Assembly (NCBI GenBank): GCA_033675545.1
Contig: JAWDGP010007392.1
Coordinates: forward strand, 88,501-152,500
Length of the DNA: 64,000 bases
Reading direction: 5' to 3'
Source: Elysia crispata
Taxonomy: Eukaryota > Mollusca > Gastropoda > Plakobranchidae
Shown here: positions 12,001-22,109 of the stretch, one piece after another
Position numbering within the stretch: the stretch's first letter is position 1
Layout: every line of letters begins with the position of its first letter
The notes under the pieces: model-generated
What the model was told of the DNA's origin: nothing
Seen by the model: only the letters and a program-made list of their open reading frames with translations
Databases searched by the model: none
Made by a program: the position numbers and the translations under genes

Positions 12001-15000
12001 CAAAGCAATTTTATCTGTAACACAAATAGATGAAATTCACACCCTTTGCAATTAAATGTCTCCTTTTGTTTTATACTATGTCTGTAGGTACCACCAGCAA
12101 TCAAGCATTTTTATGAGAATCCAACAGTGTTACTGCCAGATCCTCCACGACCCGGGCCACCCTGCACTAATCCGATAACAGAGCTCCCTGGAAATAGAGG
12201 AACATATCTTGCTTCATTAGATGAGCAGGAGGAGGTGATAAATTCCTTCAGAACTTTAAACTCAAAAGACACCAAACATGTTTTCAGTTTTTCTTCACAA
12301 TAGGCATTTTTTCTCCCATAAACATTTAAAGAGACTGTAGTGTATGAAAATCAAAGTTTAGTAGGGTAATACTTAACTCAATCTCACTTTAGTAACTCCA
12401 GCTCAGGTAAAGCCCTGACCCTAAGAGAAGAGACATAATCCATACAAAGAACAGACACATTTTTTTTATGTTTTGCAGTGGAACAAAACAAAATAAAATT
12501 ATGAAATAAACTGTAAAAAAAAATAATAATAGAAGTCTTTAATAATTTTTAATAAAAGATTTTGTCACAAAAACCAGTTTTCTAAGACTTCTTCCTTCAC
12601 TTCAGGCTGACTCAACCATCATTTCAGTTTTTTTCATCAACATCCCACAACACCACTATCTCAACATCACAATCTTGACTCCCAATGGTCAATGGGCAAT
12701 GGTGATTTTTTTTCTTTTTCATGCTAATTGTAGGGAAAACTATGCAGATAACCATAATAAACGGTTTCTGTAACATCCCTGAGATGATTCAAGTGATCAT
12801 CCATCCTAATTCAAAGTTTAGATCTAGCCCAGGCCTAGAAATGACAAAAAAATTGACACTAAAAAGTTATGTTTTAACCAAATTTTGATCTAATTCTAGC
12901 CTGAAAACGAAACTAAAATAATTATTACAAAGTCTAAAGTGTTCTCTAAACATAAATTAGATTTACCCAAGATTTCAGGTAGTAATAAGGAAAGAAAGTA
13001 GACATCCAGAAAAGTGAAAGTAAAGGGGCGAAAAAAGGTGCACAATATAGTGGGCCATACAGGCAATATAGGTAGGGTTGACTTGAAAGTTATAGTTGCT
13101 AAATTGAATGTCAGTCTGATGCAGAGACTTCTGTATGTCGTCAGTTCAGTTTGATCTTAGATTTTTTCTGTGGCTTTACAACTGAAATCAGATTAATTTT
13201 TTTTTATCTACAGTGGCTGTCTAGTGTTGTGTCTATGCAAGGAAGTATTGCCAAATACCTTGCTCAAAAGCAAATTCAAAAATCCTCCGACAGCCTTCGC
13301 TTATCAGACCTGACTCCTGCATTTGGTAAACCTACAGCCTCTGTGGCACCTGTTATGCAAAAGGAGCCTGAATCTAATTTCACTGGCCCATCGCTACCTT
13401 CTGAAGATGGGCAAAAGTCCTCTCCGCTGTTGTCATCATCGTCTTCATCATCTTCTTCATCATCAACTAACACTGCAATTGAATCGCCAGACTGTGATAC
13501 TAACTGTAAGCAACAAACACCAACATCTGGTTCTTTGCTTAATGGGGACCAGAAATCGTCATACAACTCCAGTGGTGCCTCCACAGACAGTAAATACAAC
13601 AGGAACAGCCGGACTATTGACACTCCTCTGAGAGGAGCTGTATCACTACTTCCTTCTAACCTCAACAATATCAATACTAGTGGCAGCAACTTCACCACCT
13701 TAAATGGTGATGTGGACATGGAAGTAGACAGTCAAACTGCTAGCAGCAATAATTTGCATGGCTATCCTTCAACAGTCAGGGGTAGAAGCAACAGTGTGGA
13801 CTCATTGCCATCCCCTCTGACTACAGGGGTATGGGGGGATGCAGAAAATGCAAATATCAACGGTGGTAGCAAAAGTGTATTCAGTGCTCTTAGCAAAAGT
13901 ACAACAGTTTCCAAAATATTTCCTGGGAAGTCGCAAACAACAAAGGTAAGATAGGAATTGATTGACATGCCTTTCCCTGACACTTACATTTATTCTGGCT
14001 GCCTTGACATGGCACATGCTACTTATCTATGGATTAGTTGTACTGCTAAATGATTAAACTGAATGCTATCATTATAAGCCTCACTCCCACTTTAAACAAA
14101 TTCACAGAGAGATGATGTTGAACAAAACTCCAGTGACTATTGGTGTGGAGAGGTTTTTATTTTAACCCTGTTTGGATGTTTCTAATATGATAGAAGTAAA
14201 TAGAATTCAAACCAATGCTCCTTTTAATTTCATATATATATTTTTAGTCTGTGAAATTAATTCAGTAATTGTAGCATCCAGCTTGTAGGAAACTTACTAG
14301 GGACAATTAATTTTGTTTTGCTGCACTACTGAAAATGTTCATATTCTGGGTTATATTGAGGTAAAATTTTGCTTTGCATTGGGATATCTTTTACTGTTAC
14401 AGGGAAATTAATTTAGATCTGGATTTAATCTCCTTTTTCATAGGTAATTTTACCCACTAAACAGTCTATTCTGGGCAGCAATATAACTAATTCACAGCGA
14501 ATGAGCCTGCAGCCTTCTTCCTTAGCCCAACCATCATCTGCACCGCTAACACCAGGAGCAGTGTCGAAAGGAAGCACAATGACAAATACAGGTGTGTATT
14601 TCACAATGTTTTCTTCCTTGATTAAGTACTTCTATTTCTGATTGTCAAATGGACCATGGCCTTGTGTTCTCTTGGTTTCTATGTGGCTTTTTCTCGTTCA
14701 CTTTAGAAATTTTGTGACACTGAGATCTATATACCAAATCTCATGAAACAAGATCCAGAAGCACTGTGAAAGACCTTAGAAAATTCCTCTTTACGACTGA
14801 AATTCTCTGATCAATTTTCTCCTGTTTTAATCATCTTTCTTTCCCCCCCCCTTAGAAATCATACATTTGTTACTTTTCATGATGAATCAGTTTCAATCTT
14901 TATGTGGATAGCAGTTTCTGAATAATCACGGATCCATCTTTAAAATTTTATCACAACAACCACTTTGTTCACCTATAATGATAAAACACCACAAGGCGTA

Positions 15001-18000
15001 AAAGTGAAATAAGAACACTTAAAAAAAAAACCGACAACAAGCAATCATAAGCCTCATCAAAGGAGACTTTAAGACATCAAACTTCTTTGGATCTTAGTGC
15101 AAATAAGATGCAAACATAATTGGGCTTGATTGCTTTTACCAACAGCTTAATTATGACATTGGGGCTTATGCAATGGGCCTATGGACTAGGTGCAATCACC
15201 AAATTTCAAATATTTTTTTTTTTAATTCTGTTCAAGACTTAGAAAATTATTCTCGACTATGTTACCAATAATTTCAATATGAATTCAATGGCTTTTCAAA
15301 AGAACAAAATACAAATAATTATTATGAATTTCGAACTCAACCTGAATCTTTAGACTAATGTGACTTAAGTTTTGCTGACAAATTTTATACATCCATGAAG
15401 CATGTTGTTAGACTGAAGTTCTTAAATCTAGATAACAAATAGTTTTTTGCTTCACTTTGGGTTTTGAAAATCTGATTACTTGTGCACATTTACCAAAAAA
15501 TTAAAAGATTGGTTGAAGCTTTTTATGTCTTAGCTGACATGCAACTAACCATTTCCCCCTCTAATTATTTTCTCGGGAGTGGGCTTTCTAGCATCAAGTG
15601 TTTTGAAATTAAAAAAAAAAAAAAAGAACCCTTACTGACCCCATTTGTCATTAATTATGCAAGAATAATTCAGATACCCTATGAAAAAGAAAAAGTTGAT
15701 AGAAATTGAAAGTATAAAACACTCTTACCTCAGAAGCTGCGAAAAAAGATCTCAATTAAGACCAAAAAAAAAACCAAAATCTGGCCAAACACATCAGTGG
15801 TCACAAAAAAGTAAGTTTAGAGGGAAATGAGAAAAGTGAGATAGCAAATTGTCTAATCAACAAACATAAGTTAACAAACTGTCAGTATGACATACATACC
15901 CCAGTTATGATTCAAGACAATCAAATATAAAATAATGGTTGAAGCAGCAAGGAAAATTAAAACTCATTCATTTGGCAGTTCTACCAGTACAGTAAGAATT
16001 CATTGAAATGACACCAGGGGGGAAAGTAAGATAAGGCCTTTGATGCAGCAGCCTTATTGTTGCCTTATTTGAGTTTAAAATAACCCAAACTTTCACCTAC
16101 CCTTGGCTCTAAACGTGATGAGGACAATAGGCCACTGGTTTAGAACAAGGAGAATAAAGTTCTTCGCTCTGCCATGAAAGAAATAATCCAGGTAAAAGTA
16201 TGTTCACGACGTTGCCAATTACAAAGCATGATCATTTTCATACAAAATATGAATTTTTCATCTATGGGGAATTAATGTATGTTACCCAAATCTGTTTATA
16301 TTGTTTTTAACTTATTTTAATATCACCGTGGTGCCAATGATTATCAGTGGCTGGGAAATTTTGTGCTGTGACCCCTACTTCTTCATAGGTCTTTCAATTT
16401 TTTGTTCTCAGTTTCCTGTATCTGTGTCACTCTTTGTGATTGCAATTTTTCTAAACATATCTTTTTTTTTCTTCTTTATTTTTGCAAGGTCGGATTTCAG
16501 TTCATGCAAATAAAGCAAATGCAATAAACAACATAGTGGGCTCCGCTCCAACCATTGCCAACTTAAACTCTATGCTCCAACAGTGGATAGAAGGAAATGC
16601 AGGTAAAATCTCATTTTTTATTGTAAACTTTGGATCCTTTCAGTTAAGGTCAAGCCATTTGCAATACAGACAATGTAACCATGGAAATAGAATAAAAAAT
16701 CAGTTATCTGGTTAGAAAATAAAGCATGAAAAGTGCAGATTTTAAGGTCAGCAGATGGCCTGGAGGAAAAAGGCTGAGAAAAACATTCCAAAGAAGCTCA
16801 TCATTTAGATGCGAAGAATAATAAAATGAGAAAAAAAAAAAAAAGAGAGAGAGAGAGTGTGTGTGTATTGGACCTGCTGACACTTTCTTCTCTTGTTATA
16901 TTTTTGTGGTTTTGTTTTTATAGGATATGGAGGACAGGTGGAGAATCATGATCGCCGATGTCTGTTCCAGACAGGGCATTTGAGAAGAAGAAGGAGGACT
17001 TGTTAAAATTCTACAAATCTATTTTACAATTAAAGAGTTTTTTCTCATAAATGTCAGTGCTTTGTAGAGACAGTTTCACTAAACAAATTTTTTATCAGTG
17101 AAAATCTGCTCACACTTCAATATTTTGTTGTTTTCACCAGTGGAGGGAGAATTCTCAAAAATAGATGAAAAGTTGATGCAGATTTTAGCCTGGCAAAGAC
17201 TGCAGCAGCTTATGCCATCTTCCAAAGCCACAGCTCAGCACTCCTCCAATACCACATCTGTTTCAGCAGCAGTACTCAACTCTTCTTCTGTGGCCAGTGG
17301 GAAAAAGGGTCTTCTCAATGTTTACCTTTCTCAACAAAGTAAGTCTAGAGTAAAAATTAAAAACATATACTTTCTCAAAAGTTTTGGTAAAAAATTGAAT
17401 GGCAAAACTTCAATTTTCAGAAAAGTTTGATTTTATATAGTGAAAGTACTTTACACTAAAAAGCAAAGTGGTATGGAATATTTGCTTTCTAAATTCATCA
17501 TATACGTTGTGAATTGAAGGTTGTGTAAAGAATTAGTGACCTTTTTATTTGTGTTTCTAATGTGAAAAAAAAAATCACAATAAAATTCTTGAAATTTTGG
17601 AAAATTTCATGCAATATCTTATCTTAAATCAGCAGGCAGTACTGAAGTCAGATCACGCGCTGTCCTCTGTCCCCTTTCAGGCAAGGGGCAAGCTATCCCA
17701 ATGCCTTATCGGTCACTTAGTCTTGGAACAGGTGGGCATTATTGTCAAAACATTATGGACAGATTAATGTCAACAAAAACTGCAGAACATTGACTGCTTT
17801 GCTTAGCTTTCATGTCATAAGATTTATCAGCAGGAAAGCCCCTAAATTAGATGACTAGTCATTCAAGTTGTATACAAAAAGCTGTTTTGTGGAATGATTA
17901 ATTGCCCTGCCTACTTGGGGATTGACATTTGTTCTGAACTTTAAAACCTCAAAATGGTCTGATGCATTTTTTGACCAATGCTCTGTATAGGCGTCAGTGC

Positions 18001-20888
18001 TAGTGTTAGAACTGAAAATGTTTTAAAAAACTCCAAGTGAGGAATGATAGTTTTCCAATATTCACATCTATCAATTTTTCAAAAACCCTTTTAGATTTTG
18101 GCAATGCTAAATATCCACCTTTTTTCTTCACTTGATCTGTCCCAGTGACATTTGAATATGGAGCCACTCCTTCCCCAATCTTTTTTTTTATTTTGGTTCA
18201 GTATAAGTTTTAAATGTTCATTACATTAATTTGCTGTACGGAGAAAACTTTGTAACTGTGTCATACTTTTATTTTGAATTTTTTGGGCTAATAACTTTTG
18301 AAAAGACTAGGGAACTTTGATATGCTAATATAGATATAGAATTTTAAAATTTCTAACAGTCAAGAAGGGAGGCCCTTAAGCCTTTTTTTTTTTTTTTTTT
18401 TTTTTAATTTTGACAAGGAATTTTGTTTTTTTCTATCTGCTAGGAGCTGACATGAATGTGAAGCTAAGTGATTATGGATTTTGTAATTTCATCTCAGGCC
18501 ACCATGCAACTATATTCTATGATGAGGTAAGTTCAATATTTTTATTTTATTTTATGGAAGATAATTTTTTTAACATTTCTTTAAATGTTGTCTCCTGAAA
18601 AAAATATGTCATATTCAAGAACTGGGGCATGAAGATTACCTATGAAATGCTCTAGAATGATTAAGCTTGTGAGAGTTTTCTTAAACTTACTATTTTGAGG
18701 ATAATGTTTAATGGTGTAATTACTTTTTATTTCCTTTCTGGATGTAGAACAAGACAAGAAATTATTTGTAGCTCTCCTGCTGCAAAATTATGTTCGATTT
18801 GTTAAAAAGTGCCTTTTCCTTAAACAAAAGGAAAGGATGTTTTTGTTTGATGTACAGTTTCACTCTGATTTGAGGACTCTAGACCATTCTTATCTACTTG
18901 TTTTGGGGTTAATATCAGATGTGCATAGAGTAGTTTGGCAGACTTGATATCAGTCATGCCAAAAATGAATATGGTTGGTCTAAAAGTACACAAATTTTCT
19001 TGGTCATTGCAGATGAGTCGCCATTTTGAGCTGCTGAACTACAGTGAGCATGGAACCACTGTTGATAACGTTCTGTACTCCTGTGACTTTTCTGACAAGC
19101 CAGCAACCACTCCACAACCCAGCCCAGTGGTAGCTGCTGTTAGAGAAATCATCAATAAAGGTGAGGGCGGTAACACTACAGGCAAGCTAACAAACAGTAA
19201 CAGACAGAACACCATGAAACCAGAACAGGAAGAAGACAAGAGTGAAGACAGCAAAGAATTATGGGACCACACAAATCCTCGAATGTCAGCAAGGGCTCAT
19301 GAGGTACATTATTATATTTTTTCAATCAGTGCCTTTTTTCTGTGATATGATGGTAAATTTTTAAAAATATATTTCTATTCAAAATGGTTTTAAATAGACT
19401 TACTCAAAGTACTGTGGTTTTAAAAGATCATATTAATATTCATTTGGTATATACTTTCTTCCTCACAAATTTTTTATATCTTTTTAATTAATAAGACAGC
19501 TTTGGCACTTGATGTTGAGGCTCCTTGGAAAATGTGGTGAAAAAAAAAAATATTCAATTTTCATTAGAAGAGCGTACATGTCTAAGTTTCATTATTTGGT
19601 TCTTTAGTAATAACTTTTTGAAGAGGCAGTCATGTCTGTTAAAACTCACTCAACCTCTAGGACCTCTGTCAATGCAGAAAAATGCAATAATGATGAGGAT
19701 AGGGTGTAACATTGGGTGACAGTTGCTCTGATGGCCAAGATCTTGTCAGAGACACAAGAGATGAATAATCTGGGTTAATGTAGATGTAAATCTACATTTA
19801 AAGGCTGGAACTGACTCCACAAGAAAAATTTGAATTTTTTCCAATACCCTTTATTTTGTACAAAGTGCGTCATTATATATTATTCAAAGAAGCTATCATT
19901 TTTCCTTCTTTTATGATTATCCTATTCAAATGAATTTTGTTTCTACTTTTTTAAATCACTGGATCACTGGTAAAATTATTGCTTATCTCCCCACCTCTGT
20001 AATTTAGAGCCAATCTGGGTGGTAAGGATTGACAGGTCCAACAAAATCCCTGTTGATCTTTTATTACTTCTCTGAAATAGATTAGACTAATAGGCACTCA
20101 TGGTATTATGCCAGAAAAAGAAAGGAATATTCCTTCTTCAATGATCATCTATGGTATCATCTTGGACCTCCAAGAAGTAAACTTGGATAGATTTTGGATT
20201 TTAGAAAAGTAAAACCTGATCTGGATTGATCAGAGTGTGCTTGTTAAGTTCTGGATATTTCTTAAAAAAATATTACAGCAAACATTTTGTATTCAAATTA
20301 GAGTACCAAAACAATATTTCTTTACATGTCTTGGTGCTGATTGTATTTTTATTTATATAACTTCCATATTCTTACTTATAATTATAATTTTTTCCCCCTT
20401 TTGTAGGGATGCCCTCAACACGTTACAAATTTCTTTTCTGTGGTTTTCAGGTAAGCAAGCCATGCAGTTGTAAGGTGAGCAGTTCCACTGTAATAGGTGG
20501 CAGCGGGGCGGGATGGGAAGGCACAGCACTTCTTCACCATGGAAGCTACATCAAGGTGGGCTGTTTGCAGTTCGTTTTTAGTATCGTGGATCACGCACCT
20601 GAGAAACTGAGGAAAGGCAACTTTAACAGCATAAGCAGCACCTCTCTGAACAACATACTAGGGTCACCAGTGGCACCATTACATCACCAGGACAGTCTTC
20701 AACCACAACAGCAGCACAATGCCTCATCTGTGTCCAGCTATTCTGGCCCATCAACCGCTGGGAGCAAATTCTCAAACATGCCATTGCTTTCTACATCTCA
20801 ATACTTGCACAATCAGCCTCAGGCGCAGCAGCCAAATCAGCAGATGTCACTATTGAAAACTCACCTCAAATTAAATGCTCCGCCTTGA
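3015..20888 (+). CDS. PHD finger protein 12 (Pf1), 16 coding exons, ~1067 aa
   Basis: Spliced coding region: 3015-3065, 5673-5860, 6247-6322, 7782-8004, 8508-8622, 8749-8881, 11444-11614, 12088-12234, 13214-13945, 14444-14591, 16489-16602, 17141-17338, 17636-17731, 18444-18526, 19013-19303, 20451-20888 (3204 nt). Seen: the leader [14 protein letters not shown]1 (about residues 54-101, Cys4-His-Cys3); an MRG-binding-like helix segment (about 149-180, [16 protein letters not shown]); PHD2 (about 213-257, last ligand His as in Pf1); a Ser-rich linker; then an FHA-type region (about 780-970) containing [21 protein letters not shown] and [18 protein letters not shown]. Order and length match vertebrate PHF12 (about 1000 aa). 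Known of the family: a nuclear adaptor linking SIN3/HDAC to MRG15 for deacetylation and transcriptional control. The start has G at -3 and agrees with the family leader. The gene ends in TGA at 20886. All introns are GT-AG and phases agree at every junction, so it looks intact. Confidence 0.95.
3066..5672. other. PHF12 intron 1
   Basis: No coding exon recognised. It holds the TAGATC/TCTAGA palindrome cluster (3125-3443) and AT-rich filler. A short reverse-transcriptase-like string near 4.97 kb is too weak to call. Confidence 0.7.
3125..3443. repeat. TAGATC/TCTAGA palindromic satellite-like cluster
   Basis: Runs built from the self-complementary words AGATCT and TCTAGA occupy 3125-3175, 3187-3245 and 3387-3443. 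Short relatives occur at 10389-10412, 22495-22505 and around 55340-55390 and 55540-55565. The units can fold on themselves. Confidence 0.9.
5673..5860 (+). CDS. PHF12 coding exon 2 (PHD1, first half)
   Basis: Acceptor TTTACAG, donor CCA/GTAAGT. Encodes a basic stretch ([10 protein letters not shown]) and then [20 protein letters not shown], the first zinc-binding half of PHD1. Ends with two bases of a codon completed by exon 3. Confidence 0.95.
6247..6322 (+). CDS. PHF12 coding exon 3 (PHD1, second half)
   Basis: Follows TTCCTGTAG and is followed by GTATTG. Encodes [19 protein letters not shown], giving the last two PHD1 Cys ligands and the invariant Trp before them. 76 nt restores phase 0. 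Confidence 0.95.
6323..7781. other. PHF12 intron 3
   Basis: About 1.46 kb with poly-T runs and no exon recognised; the frames are broken by stops. Confidence 0.75.
7782..8004 (+). CDS. PHF12 coding exon 4 (MRG-binding segment)
   Basis: Acceptor TTTGCAG, donor CCTG/GTGAGC. Encodes an acidic/Ser linker and then [20 protein letters not shown], matching the position and pattern of the Pf1 MRG15-binding segment, ending in VPLPG, which continues into SSKR in exon 5 as in the family. Confidence 0.93.
8508..8622 (+). CDS. PHF12 coding exon 5 (start of PHD2)
   Basis: Acceptor GGTACAG, donor AATAA/GTAAGT. Encodes SSKR, a Lys-rich stretch, the conserved [11 protein letters not shown] block and the first PHD2 zinc pair (CFSC). 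Confidence 0.94.
8749..8881 (+). CDS. PHF12 coding exon 6 (PHD2)
   Basis: Acceptor TTCCACAG, donor CTT/GTGAGT. Encodes [18 protein letters not shown] and [11 protein letters not shown], nearly identical to Pf1 PHD2. 133 nt restores phase 0. The long intron 6 (8882-11443) that follows is full of repeats. Confidence 0.95.
9195..9785. repeat. Direct repeat R, copy 1 (PHF12 intron 6)
   Basis: Begins TTTTTTGCGTCAAGATACATT and shares ordered blocks with 10310-11017: GAGAAGTTCTAGACCT versus AAGACATTCTAGACCT, the word GTGCCTCA/GCGCCTCA, TCATTCAA, AATCAAAAAGAAAA, and GTGTCCAG(T/A)TCTCAT. Diverged copies; no coding potential seen. Confidence 0.75.
9793..11212. mobile_element. Non-autonomous DNA transposon-like element, 12-bp inverted ends
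   Basis: Left end CAGAGGTGCCTA (9793-9804) and right end TAGGCACCTCTG (11201-11212) are perfect inverted repeats. Similarity resumes near offset 30 (GGGAAAC on both ends). The element is flanked by CTATTA on both sides (9787-9792 and 11213-11218). The ends look hAT-like, but a 6-bp flank does not fit the usual 8-bp hAT duplication, so the class is uncertain. No transposase frame is present. Confidence 0.6.
10310..11017. repeat. Direct repeat R, copy 2 (PHF12 intron 6)
   Basis: Diverged copy of 9195-9785, enlarged by a TAGATC run (10389-10412), poly-T and a poly-G tract (10912-10932). It lies wholly inside the inverted-repeat element at 9793-11212. Confidence 0.75.
11444..11614 (+). CDS. PHF12 coding exon 7
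   Basis: Acceptor TTCTCAG, donor GCT/GTGAGT, 57 codons in phase 0. Contains [19 protein letters not shown] and [11 protein letters not shown], matching the post-PHD2 region of Pf1 (family motif VDFLNRIHKKHP). Confidence 0.93.
12088..12234 (+). CDS. PHF12 coding exon 8
   Basis: Acceptor TCTGTAG, donor GAG/GTGATA, 49 codons in phase 0. Begins [12 protein letters not shown], matching the family motif VPDAIKSQY, and ends in an acidic DEQEE that precedes the W of exon 9 as in the family. Confidence 0.9.
12366..13090. repeat. Dispersed ~0.7 kb repeat, copy A (PHF12 intron 8)
   Basis: Shares an ordered series of blocks with 22110-22770: TTAACTCAATC, AGCTCAGGTAA(A/G)GCCCTGACC, AAAATTATGAAATAAA, ATTGTAGGGA, AATAAAC(G/A)GTTT, AGTTTAGATCTA, ACA(T/C)(C)CAGAAAAGTGA. 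Same orientation. No terminal inverted repeats or coding frame seen; probably an old non-autonomous element. Confidence 0.75.
13214..13945 (+). CDS. PHF12 coding exon 9 (Ser-rich linker)
   Basis: Largest exon, 244 codons, acceptor ATCTACAG and donor AAG/GTAAGA. Starts [20 protein letters not shown], matching the conserved [20 protein letters not shown] of Pf1. The rest is low-complexity, rich in Ser, Thr and Asn, including a 12-Ser run (about residues 442-453) coded by mixed TCA/TCT/TCG codons. Probably disordered. Confidence 0.93.
14444..14591 (+). CDS. PHF12 coding exon 10
   Basis: Acceptor TTCATAG, donor ACAG/GTGTGT, ending in phase 1. Low-complexity Ser/Pro/Gln sequence with no recognisable domain. 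Included because it is open and both phases fit exons 9 and 11. Confidence 0.8.
14592..16488. other. PHF12 intron 10
   Basis: About 1.9 kb of AT-rich sequence; no exon or clear repeat structure seen. Confidence 0.7.
16489..16602 (+). CDS. PHF12 coding exon 11
   Basis: Acceptor TTGCAAG, donor GCAG/GTAAAA, phase 1 to phase 1. Encodes a segment ending [14 protein letters not shown], which corresponds to the LTNSLRAFMDVNG region preceding the DEKL motif in Pf1. Confidence 0.88.
17141..17338 (+). CDS. PHF12 coding exon 12
   Basis: Acceptor TTCACCAG, donor CAAA/GTAAGT. Begins [20 protein letters not shown], matching the Pf1 motif [20 protein letters not shown], and then a Ser/Ala-rich linker. Confidence 0.94.
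17636..17731 (+). CDS. PHF12 coding exon 13 (FHA region)
   Basis: Contains [11 protein letters not shown] and YRSLSLGTG, matching Pf1 EVQARAVFYPL and YRTLYIGTG. The acceptor is a NAGNAG tandem (CAGCAG at 17630-17635): use of the first site would add one residue (Thr-Gly in place of Ser) without shifting the frame. Confidence 0.92.
17732..18443. other. PHF12 intron 13
   Basis: About 0.7 kb, ending in a 23-T run before the exon 14 acceptor. No other feature seen. Confidence 0.75.
18444..18526 (+). CDS. PHF12 coding exon 14 (FHA region)
   Basis: Acceptor CTGCTAG after a long poly-T, donor GAG/GTAAGT. Encodes [19 protein letters not shown] and HHATIFYDE, matching the Pf1 FHA core. Restores phase 0. 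Confidence 0.95.
19013..19303 (+). CDS. PHF12 coding exon 15 (FHA region)
   Basis: Acceptor ATTGCAG, donor GAG/GTACAT, 97 codons. Encodes [20 protein letters not shown], almost identical to Pf1, followed by a variable acidic linker. Confidence 0.95.
19304..20450. other. PHF12 intron 15
   Basis: About 1.15 kb of AT-rich sequence without a recognised exon; ends in the acceptor GTTTTCAG. Confidence 0.75.
20451..20888 (+). CDS. PHF12 coding exon 16 (conserved C-terminal block)
   Basis: Acceptor GTTTTCAG/GTAAGC. It encodes [20 protein letters not shown] and [17 protein letters not shown], matching Pf1, then a Gln/Ser-rich tail to TGA. The upstream GTAG at 20403-20406 is not usable in phase 0 because it leads straight to a TAA. 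Confidence 0.95.
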   Translation, partial: VSKPCSCKVSSSTVIGGSGAGWEGTALLHHGSYIKVGCLQFVFSIVDHAPEKLRKGNFNSISSTSLNNILGSPVAPLHHQDSLQPQQQHNASSVSSYSGPSTAGSKFSNMPLLSTSQYLHNQPQAQQPNQQMSLLKTHLKLNAPP

Positions 20889-21473
20889 CGTTGTATAAAT
20901 ATCTTTTAAGACCTGAAATTGAGAAAGTGTCCAATGTTAATACTGTTGATAAACAATGCAGCATGAACATTACAATGCAAAACTGTTAATGTGTGAAGGG
21001 GTTCATATGGACTTAATTGAAGCCCTGACTGCTTCCGTGGAATCTATATTTTTATAAATCATTCATTTTGTGAAAAAAGTTGCTGGAGAGGACCAAAGCT
21101 ACTACCCTTCCGTTGAAAATGCAAGTTATTCCTTTATAGTTCTTGCAACTATCTTATTCATCTATATCATGAGCTATCAAGGAGCAGTGTTTCATTGACT
21201 TTCATATGTGATTATGCATCACTACTTAAATTACTTGTTACTTACAGTGATGGTGTCATTATGGAGTGTGTTAGATTAGTCTTTTTGTGTGATTCTCTAA
21301 TTTTTACTATTTATCTCGTTACTCAACAACATTCTCATATCTCAGGGTCTACAACAATGCATTCAGACTTGATTTGCTCTTGGCTAAAGGATTGGTCATA
21401 TGGGGCTATAAACAGTATGTGCAAGGATTCAGGCTTTTTTTTTTGAAGACAAAACATAAACTCATTCATAATT
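20889..21473 (+). other. PHF12 3' UTR (probable)
   Basis: AT-rich sequence directly after the TGA, without coding potential. Assigned as 3' UTR by position and because the first clear AATAAA follows at 21538. Confidence 0.6.
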
Positions 21474-21858
21474 CTTTTTCATCATAAGGGCATTTACAAA
21501 TGGATGAGAGGGAATCTTTTAATGCCTTCTTTAGTATAATAAAGTTTTGAATCAAACTTACAGATATTTGATACAAAGAAGTATTTTTTCCCCTGCTCAA
21601 ATTCATAGCAAAACTGAATGTAATGCACACAATGCCCTACATTTCATGTTAAGTCTTTTTCATCATGAGGGCATTTACAAATGGATGAGAAGAAATTTAT
21701 TGATGCTTTCCCTAGTGTTCTCTAGTATAATTAAGTTTGAATTAAATTTACAGGTATTCGACATAAATGAGTATTTTAGTTGTGTTGTTTTTTTCCAGCT
21801 CAAATTCATAGCAAAACTGAATGTAATGCACACAATGTCCTACACTTCATGTTAATCC
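21474..21858. repeat. Tandem duplication, ~0.18-0.20 kb unit
   Basis: Unit A (about 21474-21654) and unit B (about 21655-21858) share GGGCATTTACAAATGGATGA and CAAATTCATAGCAAAACTG with the same order and spacing. Unit B has a small insertion. The word AATAAA in A (21538) corresponds to AATTAA in B. Confidence 0.9.
21538..21543 (+). promoter_or_regulatory. Candidate poly(A) signal for PHF12
   Basis: AATAAA about 650 bp downstream of the PHF12 stop. Another AATAAA occurs at 21989-21994. Which one is used cannot be told from sequence alone. Confidence 0.4.
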
Positions 21859-22109
21859 TTTAAGGGAAAGGGGCTAGTTTGCTTTTATTACATGTAATTG
21901 ATATTACCAGATTTTTTGCTTATTAATTACTATCTGTTTCGAAAAGATCTTCCTTGTTTTTTGGGTAATGGAAGTCAGATATTTTAAAAATAAAAAGAAT
22001 TTTAATTTGTACCCATTCTATGACGGGAGGTTTTTTTTGTGATAAAACTAACTTAACTGTTTACTGGAGTTTTTCTAGGTGAAAGTGATTAAAACCTTAA
22101 CTTTTTGTG

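Noticed and set aside
13276..13719. 147-codon frame on the - strand
   Set aside because: Antisense shadow of PHF12 exon 9; acidic run is the complement of the Ser codons.
16924..16937. Possible 14-nt microexon between PHF12 exons 11 and 12
   Set aside because: An AG and a GT bracket it, but exons 11 and 12 join directly in phase and match the family sequence without it.
20407..20450. Alternative upstream acceptor for PHF12 exon 16
   Set aside because: In phase 0 it reads into a stop codon before the conserved C-terminal block.
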